Source of the DNA: Strongylocentrotus droebachiensis
Lineage: Eukaryota; Echinodermata; Echinoidea; Camarodonta; Strongylocentrotidae
Length of the DNA stretch: 64,000 nt
Direction: 5' to 3'
Assembly: GCA_035222895.1 (NCBI GenBank)
Contig: JAVYIG010005346.1
Coordinates: 62,001-126,000, forward strand
This document shows positions 13,293 through 20,678 of this stretch, in pieces. The notes beneath the pieces were generated by a model that did no database searches, was not told the DNA's origin, and saw only the letters and a list, made by a program, of their open reading frames with translations. The position numbers and the translations under genes were made by a program. How positions within the stretch are numbered: the first letter of the stretch is position 1; each line of letters begins with the position of its first letter.

Positions 13293-16200
13293 CTCAAGCA
13301 CAAACACTTTTTTTAATTTGTTTAAAGTAATTTTGTTTTATTCCTGCTAATGTAATACAAACAGGAACAACATACAATTGAATGATAAATTTAAAAAAAT
13401 CAATATTGATTGCTTATACATCAACATAATTAAACCAAAACTCATTTGCAGTATATATAACTGAGGAACAAAGTAAACTTAAAGTACATAAACATAATTT
13501 ATAAGTCAATTGTACATGTTATTCACTTATTTAAAAAAAAAAGAACTTCAACAAATCTTGAGGTTATTTTACTGGTACAAAGTCCTGCTCCTCCCTGCCC
13601 CCCCCCCCCCCCCTCCCATGACAATTATTCAGTCTGACTTTCCCATATGAGCGCGATGGTTTCGTGTGCAGTACCGTTACCACAGTAACAACTTTTCTGA
13701 GAAAATCCTTGTTCCGATGCACATGCAATGTTTTTCCCTGAGCGCGAATGCGTGCTGGTTTCCACTGCCCGCTTGTTTACGTACGTACCAGAGATGCCAA
13801 CCCTCCCGATTTCATCGGGAGGCTCCCGATAATTGACCCCAACTCCCGACCTTACGATCACCATCCTTATCCTCCCGATTTATTTAAAATTTTTAATTTT
13901 TAATTTTTTTTTGGGGGGGGGCGCTTATCAGTATATATATCTGTGAATTGAATGAGAAATATCGTCTGCTAACTTTAGCATGTAGTAATTCTACTATGTT
14001 AAAAGACAAAATTAAGAGTAGCGAAAGATTGTTTCAGCATATGGATCGCCGTAACCAATGCGTGGATATTGCCACAGAATCCAAATGGCGGAAAATCAGC
14101 AAAAGAAGACCAAGAAATGGTCTCAGAAGTATATGACCGAATACAGAGTATCAAGTTCCCGTGTATTCGGAAGTCTGAAAGGAATTCATCATGCATTTTG
14201 TACAATTTTTATGTTATTTAAAAAAAAAGTGGGAATTATTTAACTAAATACACATGTAAAATGCTCCAAAATAAGGCTCAGATTGCACCAGAGAGCATCT
14301 AGAACCCCAGAGCTTCCAGGGCCCTAAGGCGGGCCCTAAGGCGGGCCCTGGACCCCGGCCGCATGGGTCGGGCGCTACGCGCTCGAGATGTGCGCGATGT
14401 GCGCTACGTGCACATTATTTGGTGTTGGTTACAAATCCTCCCTATTTCAGCTTCCAAAAGTTGGCATCTCTGACGTACATGAAAGATAATATTGCCAACC
14501 ATTGCAGCATTGGGCAAGATCGATGTAGCAAATAATCAGAGGAAGGGAACGAAAATGAAAATGAAAAATAATGCTTTACAGACAATATTGTGATTGAATG
14601 AGAAGTCGGAAAATATTTATCGCAAGGATCACAACTTTATGAAGTCGTCAGATTTGGCAGTCATGTATGCTGGATTGCTGGTATTGCGTGTCTGAAATAC
14701 TGGTTTTGTTTTTGGTAAATTTCATTACCGTGTACATGCACGAATAAACTTACTGTGTACACGGATGGGAAATTACATGCTAACTGACAGCACTAACTGT
14801 AACCCTTTTGTCTCTCCTCCCAGTATTATCGATAGGGATGTGCAGGTGTCTACTACACCGCAGTTTCCCTCTACTCTTATTTGAATAGTACAGCAATAGT
14901 GGAGAGCCTCCATTTAACATCCTATTAGATGGACAGAGTTATATCCACTGTAACCTATCCTGCGTCTGTGAAAGGGGGCAGGAACACATTCAACACACAG
15001 TGCAGGCTTCAGTCATTCGCCTGGGTTGGATACGAAGCCACGATCTTTGGTCCAACAGGCAGGCGCTTTACCGACTGAGCCAACTCCCCTCTTTTTTATA
15101 TATATGATAATGAGAATTTTCTTTTCTGATCCACCATTACAAGATCTAGAAACAGGGAAAGTATGGTAGCCTTCAATTCAAATTTTCTTTTCTTACACAC
15201 CATTTTGATATTCAGGAGCTGGGAAAGTATGGTATCCTTCAATTCAAATTTTCTTTTCTTACACACCGTTTGACTATCCAGGAGCTGGGAAAGTATGGTA
15301 TCCTGTACTACAATGCCATCTTCATGTTCCTCCCTACCCTGGCCGTGTCCTACTTCACAGGTGATCTTGACAGGGCCATGGCGTTCCAGAACTGGGGAGA
15401 TACCACGTTCACGATCCTCTTCTTCCTCTCGTGTGTGATGGGGTGAGTGTTATTATACAGTTTCACATGCTTTAGCGACCACCTGTATAGAAAGACCAGC
15501 TGTCTCTATATAAGGACCACAATTTTTGTTTCCCTTGGATTTGGGTTCTCATTGAAATTTGTAGGAACCTGTACATAAAGACTACTTTTCATGTTTCAGT
15601 GGTCTTTTTATACAGGTTTCATTGTATCATCAAAAATAATAGATATGAATGAAATGGTATATTTGCTGTGCACTCCATGATACACGGGTGGAAGTATTTA
15701 AGGAGAAACAAAGACTATTTACATAGCACCTCCATCGCTGTAGGAGTGATTTTATTTAAAAATGTACAAAGTGGGACCTTTACATGTTTTGCAGATCTGT
15801 GGATATTCAGGGTCTTTAGGGACATGTGCTAACCGTGAACTGGTCTATTGTCACAGCAAATTTGAATCTGGTCTAGCATTGTGAACTTTCTGTGTAATTG
15901 TGGCTGCACACAGAGTTTAGAGAACCACCTGCGTATTAAAGCGCCACCATTGTGTCACATTCAGTATGTTTATAATAAGACATTGGTACTAACTATTTCC
16001 CACTTCTCTCTTTTATTTTGTTCTCTTTCTCTAGGTTTGTTTTGATGTATTCAATAGTAATGTGCACCAGTCTCAACTCAGCATTAACGACAACCATCGT
16101 AGGCTGTCTAAAGGTAATAATTCAAATGACCACTCTTTTAAAAGTACCATTTTACTTTTGAAGTCACTGTTGAAAAATGAGTCCGTAAAGTGACAGGAAT

Positions 16201-18116
16201 CTACATGTAGATTGTATGGGTGGTAACATAGCTACTGAAATCTTTGATTTTGAAATTAATTGTAAGCTACAGGATGCACAGCAGAGTTATTATTTAGTAG
16301 TAAATTTGTATACAAAATTTGAAAAAATCATTATTACTATTGATTGTTTTTCTGAAAACTTTCAGTGATTCATTTTATTAATTAATATTATCATTTGCAT
16401 TCTTTTTGTCATATTATTTTAGTAGTAAATCTTTATATCAAAATAAAAATTAATTTGCTTCATTACTGTTGATTGTTTTTCTGAAAACTTTCAGTTATTT
16501 ATTTATAGATTATTATTATTATCATTTACATTAATTCATTCATTTTCCTGTAATGTGCCTTTTTAACAAGTCACTCATCTTATGACCGCATTAAACGTAT
16601 GCCCTGATGTTGAGGGGAAAAAATATTTGGCTCTGTTCAATATGAAAACCATATATGTGATTGGGTTCAGAATTGTCTAATATGATTATCATCATTGGAA
16701 GGTTTTGTAGGCCTACCAGTCCGAACAACATGGCCCAGATGACTCCTAGTAATGCTGAATTTTTCCCCCGTCTCTCTCTTGACAGAATTTGTGTGTGACG
16801 TATGCAGGAATGTTCATTGGAGGGGACTATATTTTCAGTTGGACCAACTTCATAGGGCTCAACATCAGGTAAGAATATAGTCGGACTGAGAATTGAAATT
16901 TGGCTGCTCAAACTTCTATATTCTACCCTTTCAATTAAAGATAAAGTAGAGTTCTGGTCATACGATTGCATTGTGAAAGAAACAGTGTGTAATCGATCAA
17001 AAAAGGTTGATCATCTAGCATATAAGTATTGGTGTGTACTGCAAGGTTCTGGAATCATCAAAATGATAAGAAATTTGGCCCAGTCTTGGTAAAGTTACAA
17101 GCACTGTTCACAGAACGATGTATATGGGACTACACGAACATGTGGCATACAAATCCGTCCCAATTTTTATGCTGCTACATGCCATATTTATAATATTCAG
17201 GCATTTGAAGAGCCATGCTTTTCAGGGAACTGTCTTATCTGATGTTCTTCCACACTCGCATAATACAATGATAACGCTCACAAATTATTTTTCACCTCTT
17301 CCCAGAACTCAACCTTCTCTTTAAAACCCAAAGCAGCTTTTTAGTGTCTCCAAAATTCTCTGAATTACATATCATACATTGGATAGATATCCAAAAGGCA
17401 TCAAGATGACGTAACTGTTTCCAGTGCAGTCGTCATCTATTCTGGTGTCGGAGGGTTGTAAATGATCTAATCAAGACCGGAAAATGTGTGTAATTGTTTC
17501 TGCTGTTTAATATGTGTATACAGGGTCATTGTGGTCAGGGAAAAACCTAGAAAGGCATGGAAAAATACTTTTTTTTCTGGAAAGTCTTGGAAAATGAATA
17601 AAAAAATCTTCCAAAGTCATGGAAGGTCATAGAAATTGATCATGGGTGTAGGCATTGTGTGACCATGGTAGCCTCCCAGTTTGAAGTGACAATGGGCATG
17701 GTATTAATTTGCTGCAACCCATGCCAAAAATGTGTCCTGGAAAGTCATGGAATTGTTTCAAAAATTTCTGTGGGAACTCAATATATAAATGGATAATATT
17801 GCAAAGCCATTGTGTTACACAAAGCAATCATTTCATGAATTGGTGCCTATTGTTTTGTGCAAACTTGCTTGTGTGGCAAATGAGCAACCTTCCAGAGAGG
17901 CAAAGAAAGCAACTGAAGTGTTAAACATGGTTAATGATTAAAAATGATTTCTTGGTGTTGCAATCTATCCCAATATATTGTTCTCTTTCTCTATTTTGCA
18001 GTGTGTTTGGAAGCATAGTATATGCTTACTTCACATTCATTGAGAAGCAACCACCATCTAAACCAGAACAGACAGCTCAGAAAGGCAGTGTGGAGAATGG
18101 GACCAATAGAGTATGA
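278..18116 (+). CDS. SLC35D: SLC35D-family nucleotide-sugar transporter, 3' part of gene (8 coding exons)
   Basis: Multi-membrane antiporter of the DMT/SLC35 family that exchanges cytosolic UDP-sugars for UMP across ER or Golgi membranes. The exons are 278-345, 1129-1200, 1908-1976, 2527-2629, 15282-15442, 16035-16113, 16786-16868 and 18002-18116. All have AG/GT borders and matching phases, giving 249 residues plus a TGA stop. Family landmarks in order: [73 protein letters not shown]. Vertebrate members have about 340-355 residues, so roughly 100 N-terminal residues (first membrane helices) lie before the window. Some parts look closer to SLC35D1 (UDP-GlcA/UDP-GalNAc), others to SLC35D2 (UDP-GlcNAc), so the substrate is not settled. 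The 12.6 kb fourth intron hosts an antisense RING ORF. The family assignment is firm; the paralogue is not. Confidence 0.93.
346..1128 (+). other. Intron: poly-C/poly-A junction, otherwise nothing recognised
   Basis: SLC35D intron. Contains 17 C followed by 16 A at 502-534 and several A-rich stretches. No exon, RNA gene or transposon ends seen. Confidence 0.6.
1129..1200 (+). CDS. SLC35D: SLC35D exon
   Basis: Acceptor TTTTCAG, donor GTAAGT. It encodes [17 protein letters not shown] and IAEFLILG, the most conserved stretch of the SLC35D subfamily. Enters with one base of a split codon and leaves with two. Confidence 0.95.
1201..1907 (+). other. Intron with no recognised feature
   Basis: SLC35D intron. 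AT-rich, with a short T-rich run near 1681. Open frames here are short and have no coding character. Confidence 0.6.
1908..1976 (+). CDS. SLC35D: SLC35D exon
   Basis: Acceptor TTCTCAG, donor GTAAGG. It encodes [19 protein letters not shown] followed by IAA, matching the membrane helix that in vertebrates reads ...FAMIIGAFVAAS. Same phase pattern as the preceding exon (1 in, 2 out). Confidence 0.92.
2426..2475 (+). pseudogene. Decayed duplicate of the next SLC35D exon's 3' splice site and start
   Basis: About 100 bp upstream of the true exon start (2527) the sequence CCTAG|CAATGATTTGGCTTTGG repeats the real CCTAG|CGATGACTTGGCCTTTG, and the preceding pyrimidine tract with TTTTCTG is duplicated too. 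The copy reads NDLALDTLG, then degenerates into a TTG repeat. Reading from this acceptor into the true exon shifts the frame (101 bp apart), so it looks like a dead exon edge or a decoy acceptor. Confidence 0.65.
2527..2629 (+). CDS. SLC35D: SLC35D exon
   Basis: Strong pyrimidine tract and CCTAG acceptor, donor GTAAGG. It encodes [19 protein letters not shown] then [15 protein letters not shown], matching the family SSDLAFDLEGYxFxLxNDxxTAANGxxxKQKxxxK segment. Ends in phase 0. Confidence 0.95.
2630..4208 (+). other. Start of the 12.6 kb SLC35D intron; no gene seen
   Basis: Contains TG-rich sequence around 3180-3230 and a G run near 3316. Short ORFs on both strands overlap low-complexity or AT-rich sequence and have no recognisable domain. 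Confidence 0.55.
4209..4615. repeat. Foldback cluster of the motif GCTATTCATAAGGACC
   Basis: The left half (4209-4360) repeats CTATTCATAAGGACCGC and variants. The right half (about 4398-4610) repeats the reverse complement GCGGTCCTTATGAATAG, often preceded by TATAAA. The centre is near 4375. At least four copies lie on each side, some diverged (GGGTCCCTATTCAT, GAGAAAAGGGTC). Looks like a decayed foldback or MITE built from an internal satellite; no target duplication could be fixed. Confidence 0.7.
4665..4830 (+). mobile_element. Partial copy of dispersed repeat family B
   Basis: Shares AACTCAATGGG, AGTAGAAACCATAATGGCAG and TTTAATTGTTTTCC, in the same order, with the longer copy at 7202-7661. 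Diverged and without visible ends. Probably a degraded MITE fragment. Confidence 0.55.
5378..5740 (+). mobile_element. MITE, TTAA family A, copy 1
   Basis: Matches copies at 16935, 47660 and 59072 through ATTGTGAAAG, GTTGATCAT, AAGGTTCT, then TCATCAAAATGATAAG and AATTTGGCCCAG. Its right end CTTCTCTTTAA is the same as copy 2. The left end is diverged. Non-coding. Confidence 0.75.
6220..6259 (+). repeat. Poly-C run followed by poly-A
   Basis: C10-T-C17 followed directly by 12 A. The same C-then-A design occurs at 502-534 and, reversed, at 13905-13920 and 22902-22931. Confidence 0.9.
6566..6780 (+). mobile_element. Copy of dispersed repeat family B
   Basis: Shares GATCAAAAATTGAATC, CATTTGTAGAGTAAA, then CTCAGCTACAA and TACCTAATTGAATAAAAT with the element at 7202-7661, in the same order. 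Ends not resolved. Confidence 0.6.
7202..7661 (+). mobile_element. MITE-like element, family B, with terminal inverted repeats
   Basis: Bounded by TAGGTGATCTGCCG and its reverse complement CGGCAGATCACCTA. About 460 bp, non-coding, AT-rich inside. Two diverged relatives lie at 6566-6780 and 4665-4830. The superfamily is not clear because no convincing target duplication is visible. Confidence 0.75.
7745..7881. repeat. 137-bp foldback (long hairpin)
   Basis: The left arm AATAATGCACTGTTGCGAGT, continuing GTGTTAGGGCAG, pairs with CTGCCCTAACACACGAGCG and AACAGTGCATTATT. The inner parts AGTGCAC and GTCAGTGC also pair. Arms are about 65 bp with a very short loop. Confidence 0.85.
8271..8288 (+). 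repeat. Poly-C run (18 C)
   Basis: Uninterrupted C run 290 bp beyond the 3' end of the antisense RING ORF; it would be poly-G on that gene's sense strand. Confidence 0.9.
8580..9506 (-). CDS. Intronless coiled-coil protein with C-terminal RING finger
   Basis: A 308-residue ORF antisense to, and inside, the large SLC35D intron. The start ATG (9504-9506) sits in AAAATGG, a good initiation context. Residues about 10-250 are strongly charged and predicted coiled coil. They carry three related segments around QKR at 68-70, 150-152 and 210-212, of the form N-x-L-Y/H-x-x-I/M ... QKR-x-x-V-x-T. Residues 258-300 form a C3HC4 RING: C-x2-C, then CGH, C-x2-C and CPVC, in the compact spacing of IAP/MDM2-type RINGs. 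An E3 ubiquitin ligase role is the usual meaning of such a RING, but no substrate can be inferred. No BIR, B-box or other named domain is seen. It may be a retrogene or a lineage-specific gene. Expression is unknown. Confidence 0.75.
   Translation of the reverse strand: MAESLSDTQMELPKKETETLKTNGNLSETQKELENLRTELVKSKEEVSRMTKMNVNLYDKMATTAATQKRPDVETQITFDKYRDKLSKQPTEALKENHMKRFENMMERHTLKMKVNELQNKLAKSEKEKEPLMEVMSNLYKRISENAEMQKRFDVETKISFNTLCVELDEMQTEIEIASAASVKWKDDESQLVQKNAELHDQIAGITATQKRLAVKTAAKLSATETKLGTTEATLTAKQRALEDAQAKLKRQETDTPCSICQDSKRNTALSPCGHVGTCLGCAKKLYRDHPKCPVCRRSIHRYLRIYF
9620..9750 (-). pseudogene. Coiled-coil-like remnant upstream of the RING ORF
   Basis: On the minus strand, 5' of the RING start, one frame reads EVELRET, a stop, then [20 protein letters not shown]. 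This resembles the charged heptad sequence at the start of the RING ORF ([12 protein letters not shown]). It suggests the protein once extended further, or that this is a diverged extra unit or a non-coding 5' leader. Weak evidence. Confidence 0.3.
9751..10603 (+). other. Intron stretch with no recognised feature
   Basis: Within the SLC35D intron. AT-rich, no exon or transposon ends found. An open frame near 10246-10542 has no domain and poor coding character. Confidence 0.5.
10604..10669 (+). repeat. 33-bp tandem repeat, two copies
   Basis: The unit beginning GCTGCTTAATTCACGCGAGT occurs twice head to tail with no difference seen, followed by a partial third start (GCTGCTTTATG). Confidence 0.9.
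10963..11271. repeat. 309-bp foldback / MITE-like element
   Basis: Left arm from ATAGGCCATTTTCGTAATGT and right arm ending ACATTACGAAAATGGTCTAT are reverse complements over about 130 bp, including AAGTGCCTCAATAC and GAATAATAGTA. The loop is about 30 bp near 11102-11133. No ORF. Arms differ at a modest number of positions, so it is not brand new. Confidence 0.85.
11272..13214 (+). other. Intron stretch; no gene recognised
   Basis: AT-rich SLC35D intron. Open frames around 11298, 11643, 11871 and 12776 are short, lack domains and have no splice context. No transposon ends seen. Confidence 0.5.
13215..13296 (+). repeat. Compound microsatellite (AC)n-(TC)n
   Basis: A run of about 12 AC units followed by TC units with TATC interruptions. 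Confidence 0.95.
13789..14472 (+). mobile_element. hAT-like DNA transposon remnant (internally deleted)
   Basis: Ends CAGAGATGCCAAC and GTTGGCATCTCTG are perfect 13-bp inverted repeats of the hAT CAGRG type. ACGTAC flanks both sides directly (13783-13788 and 14473-14478), a probable 6-bp visible part of the target duplication. Inside, 14080-14240 on the + strand keeps fragments resembling the N-terminal zinc-finger region of hAT transposases: one frame has FPCIRKSE and the next [10 protein letters not shown], split by a frameshift. The right third is GC-rich. No catalytic domain remains, so it is non-autonomous. Confidence 0.75.
14820..15092 (-). mobile_element. tRNA-derived SINE (minus strand)
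   Basis: On the minus strand the head begins AGGGGAGTTGGCTCAGTCGG then TAAAGCGCCTGCC, a tRNA-like A box (TGGCTCAGTCGG), followed about 40 bases on by a degraded B box (GGCTTCGTATCC). Head at about 15021-15090; the body extends left with an uncertain end. A functional tRNA is unlikely because the acceptor stem and B box do not hold up. It ends about 60 bp before the tandem splice-acceptor array. Confidence 0.65.
15150..15304 (+). repeat. 66-bp tandem repeat spanning a splice acceptor; in-frame alternative acceptors
   Basis: Units start at 15150, 15216 and 15282, each just after an AG and each carrying GGGAAAGTATGGTA. Units one and two are 66 bp long and nearly the same. The third is the true exon start, matching for 23 bases before it diverges into coding sequence. 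A partial earlier unit (TTTTCTTTTC then CACCATT) precedes 15150. Because 66 bp is 22 codons and neither upstream unit contains a stop in the exon frame, use of the 15216 or 15150 acceptor would add 22 or 44 residues beginning ELGKYGIL or KQGKYGSL. Confidence 0.85.
15282..15442 (+). CDS. SLC35D: SLC35D exon
   Basis: Acceptor ATCCAG, donor GTGAGT. It encodes [20 protein letters not shown], then [20 protein letters not shown] and a membrane helix ending SCVMG. The start at 15282 is chosen because family members join KxxSK directly to ELGKYG. Two further acceptors lie exactly 66 and 132 bp upstream in the same frame (see the tandem repeat entry). Confidence 0.95.
15477..15619. repeat. 143-bp foldback right after an exon donor
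   Basis: GACCACCTGTATAGAAAGACC at the left and GGTCTTTTTATACAGGTT at the right are inverted copies, and ATAAGGACCAC lies within. It starts 35 bp after the donor at 15443. Confidence 0.65.
15620..16034 (+). other. Intron with no recognised feature
   Basis: SLC35D intron; nothing besides the upstream foldback. Confidence 0.6.
16035..16113 (+). CDS. SLC35D: SLC35D exon
   Basis: Acceptor CTCTAG, donor GTAATA. It encodes [20 protein letters not shown] followed by IVGCLK, a near-invariant SLC35D helix (MGFxLMYxxVLCxxxNSALTTxIVGxxKN). One base in, phase 0 out. Confidence 0.94.
16295..16540 (+). repeat. Tandem duplication of about 125 bp inside an intron
   Basis: Two diverged copies start at TAGTAGTAAAT (16295 and 16420). 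Each contains TTGATTGTTTTTCTGAAAAC followed by TTTCAGT, an acceptor-like site, and ends in ATTATTATCATTT-type sequence. No exon follows either. Confidence 0.75.
16786..16868 (+). CDS. SLC35D: SLC35D exon
   Basis: Acceptor TTGACAG, donor GTAAGA. It encodes [20 protein letters not shown] then NFIGLNI. The GGDYIF motif and the following helix are SLC35D hallmarks. Confidence 0.94.
16935..17324 (+). mobile_element. MITE, TTAA family A, copy 2
   Basis: About 390 bp from TTAAAGATAAAG to CTTCTCTTTAA. The ends are imperfect inverted repeats (GAGTTCTGG inside the left, CCCAGAACTC inside the right) starting from TTAA. The body matches copy 1 over its length and copies 3 and 4 over their shared 200 bp. 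It starts 66 bp after a splice donor. Confidence 0.8.
17325..18001 (+). other. Intron with no recognised feature
   Basis: Last SLC35D intron. AT-rich, with GGAAAGTCATGGAA-like short repeats around 17570-17760 and no gene. Confidence 0.55.
18002..18116 (+). CDS. SLC35D: SLC35D terminal coding exon and stop
   Basis: Acceptor TTTTGCAG. It completes [20 protein letters not shown], then a hydrophilic cytosolic tail rich in Lys, Gln and Pro ending GTNRV. The TGA stop is at 18114-18116. Tail length is similar to vertebrate SLC35D1, but the tail sequence is not conserved. Confidence 0.93.
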
Positions 18117-18139
18117 CACATGCTGGACCAAGCCACATT

Positions 18140-18580
18140 TAGACTTGGTCTATATAAGTGAGTGCATGGACCAACACTGTACAACAATAATTCAAAAGGT
18201 ATGGTTCAGGCAGGACCAGCAATCGTAGACCTGGTCTATCAGTTATTGAACTACATGTACCACTGAATGGATTTACTGTTCAAGGAGTTTAGTAGAGTAT
18301 AAAGGAGACTGGACCATGATCCACTTTTAGACCTGGTCTGTCAGTAAATACATGGACCTACAACAATATCATAAAGGTATAGTCCAGGTAGGGCCGGCAA
18401 TCCTAGACCTGGTCTATCAGATATAGAACTACCACTGAGTGGATGTACAAGGAGATTAGTAAAGCATGAGCCAAGCTGGACCATCCACTGCTAGACCTGG
18501 TCTATCAGTGATTAGATGGACCTACAACATTATTGTAAGGATATGATCTAGGCAGGACTATTACATGCTTGACCTTGTCT
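18140..18580 (+). repeat. Palindromic TAGACC-TGGTCTA array in 3'UTR
   Basis: The near-palindrome TAGACCTGGTCTA occurs at 18140 (one change), 18226, 18328 (one change), 18404 and 18492, with a degraded sixth copy near 18568. Gaps alternate, so the larger unit is about 165-190 bp and carries two palindromes plus shared text (GGACCTACAACA, AGGCAGGACC). Each palindrome could form a short stem in RNA. Confidence 0.8.
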
Positions 18581-20650
18581 GAGAGGACTATCGGTTGTAG
18601 AACTTCAATTGAATGGACCTATACTCAATCATAGATGTAGTTGGGGTAACATGGAACAAAATAGCTTGGACCAGCTCATTAATAAGGCTGGATATATGTT
18701 ATTGAGAAATGTGCACTGCTATTGTATGTAGGTTTGTTAGCCGGTAGAAACCATGGTATTATAGGTGATCAATTGCATTTTACAACTTGTATTTTAGATC
18801 TTCCCTGGCGATGCTCTATTGTTGCAATTTGAAATGAACACATTTACTATTGGAACCGGTTGGCTCCTGTATTAAGCCTATGGGAATGAGAGAAAACGGG
18901 TTAAGGGTTAAAGGTCAAGTACAGATTTGATTTTGATTAAGTCCTCAAAAACTATTCATCAAATTTTAGATGATGAATAGGAATATACTAGCAATACTAA
19001 GCTGCTGTGAATCTTTTATCCTCCTCACATGAATATTAATCTAATGAGAGGTGTATAATAATTTAGAAACCATCCTGAGATGAACAAATTCTAATGATGG
19101 TAACCCGCAACACACACTTGAAAAACTATGAGGATTGTGTTTATGCTACACGCTACAGTCCACACACACACTGTCTGAGATTAATTTCCTGGGAGCCATC
19201 GGTGTGAAAGGGTCCTAGCATAGGGGAGTGTTGAACAGTTATCTTGCAGATTATTAGACTACATGCACAATTCACTGGAAAATCATGGATAGCGTACCAA
19301 GTTATTTCACGCATGTATCTTTCAATTACAAGATAACCCCATGAGACTATAATTAACATTTTTCTCTCCAATTTTCTGTTCGCTACCTGAATTGTACATG
19401 AGCTTTAAAACATAGATTGATTCTTTTTACTACAAAGACATTTGACACTATGAAATTCAACTTCAAAGAGGCTCAAGTTTGGTGATGGGAATGCATAAAA
19501 GTTATGAGTCAAGTTTGCAAATGTTTATGTTGCCTGAGAAATTTATCACAACTGCATTTATCACAAAGCATAAGCCTATAGGCTTATGCTTTGTTTTATT
19601 GTGAGGGTAAGTAGGGTAAATGTTTAAGATAAGGGTGTAATTCTGTATGATGTTTTAATAATAATTGTCTTTAATATATTTATATGACAGAATATAAATA
19701 CATGTGTATCATGTGTGTGCAAGTGTACATACAATTTGTATATATATCATATGAATGAGAATGAAAAATTAAGTTACTTTTTTGCAAATGACAATTGAGC
19801 CCCGACAACTCTATTTTAATGATTTTAAGATTTTGTATTTTTCTACATTGCCAAAGCTGATATGAAAATACAGTACATGTATATAAGTAAAAAAATTATG
19901 AATATACTACGCTCTAATGAAGGATTTTTAAATTATTGTAGGGGTGAATACAGTGTTAATTTACAATAGATTCATAGACTGGCGATATACATGCATTATT
20001 TCTTTATATTCTTTATATGAAATGTAGGGTGCATACAGGGTGCATTTACAATTTTTTTAATGTTTTTTTTACTTTGCGCCTTGAGTGATATCTTTAGATG
20101 ACATTCATGCTACCTTTCACAACCAATGTGCACAGCTTTGATAAACAGGATTGTGTATGTTTGACTCAAAGGCAACCTGAATGTAATCCAAGGGGATGGT
20201 GCGCTCTGCACCGGGCAACAAGGAAATGTAAAGTCTAGTAATAAAAATACTGTAATGTATAAATAATGTTTAAAAAAAGAAAAGAAACCAGATCATTGAA
20301 CATCGTGTGATCACATTTATGCTGACCACACTATCCCATTTTTATATTCAAGTAACGGTAATAACAGGGTACATTTGATATGCATGTACTTTCATATTTC
20401 ATTTAAACAATTCAGGTTGTAGATTTAAAGAAAGTACAGTTGATGGTAAATTGATATACTATGGAAATCAGTTCCTAAATCATATTTAAAAGACAGAGAA
20501 ATGTGTCAATGTGAAATCATGGCTGATAGTGAAGGTGGTGATGGGGACAGACAACGATAGTGGTGATAGTGGTTTAATAGTGGTTTAATAGTGGTTGTAT
20601 ACCAGCCCACTGTAAAATAAGAAGGGCCTCATATTTTAATTACATGTATA

Positions 20651-20678
20651 GGGGGGGGGGGGGGGGGAGGGGTTGGGG
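20651..20678 (+). repeat. Poly-G run and G blocks
   Basis: 17 G, then GGGG and GGGG within 10 bases; a plausible quadruplex former in the probable 3'UTR. Confidence 0.9.

Noticed and set aside
15021-15090. Functional tRNA gene
   Set aside because: The A box is good but the B box is altered and the stems do not close; it reads as a SINE head.
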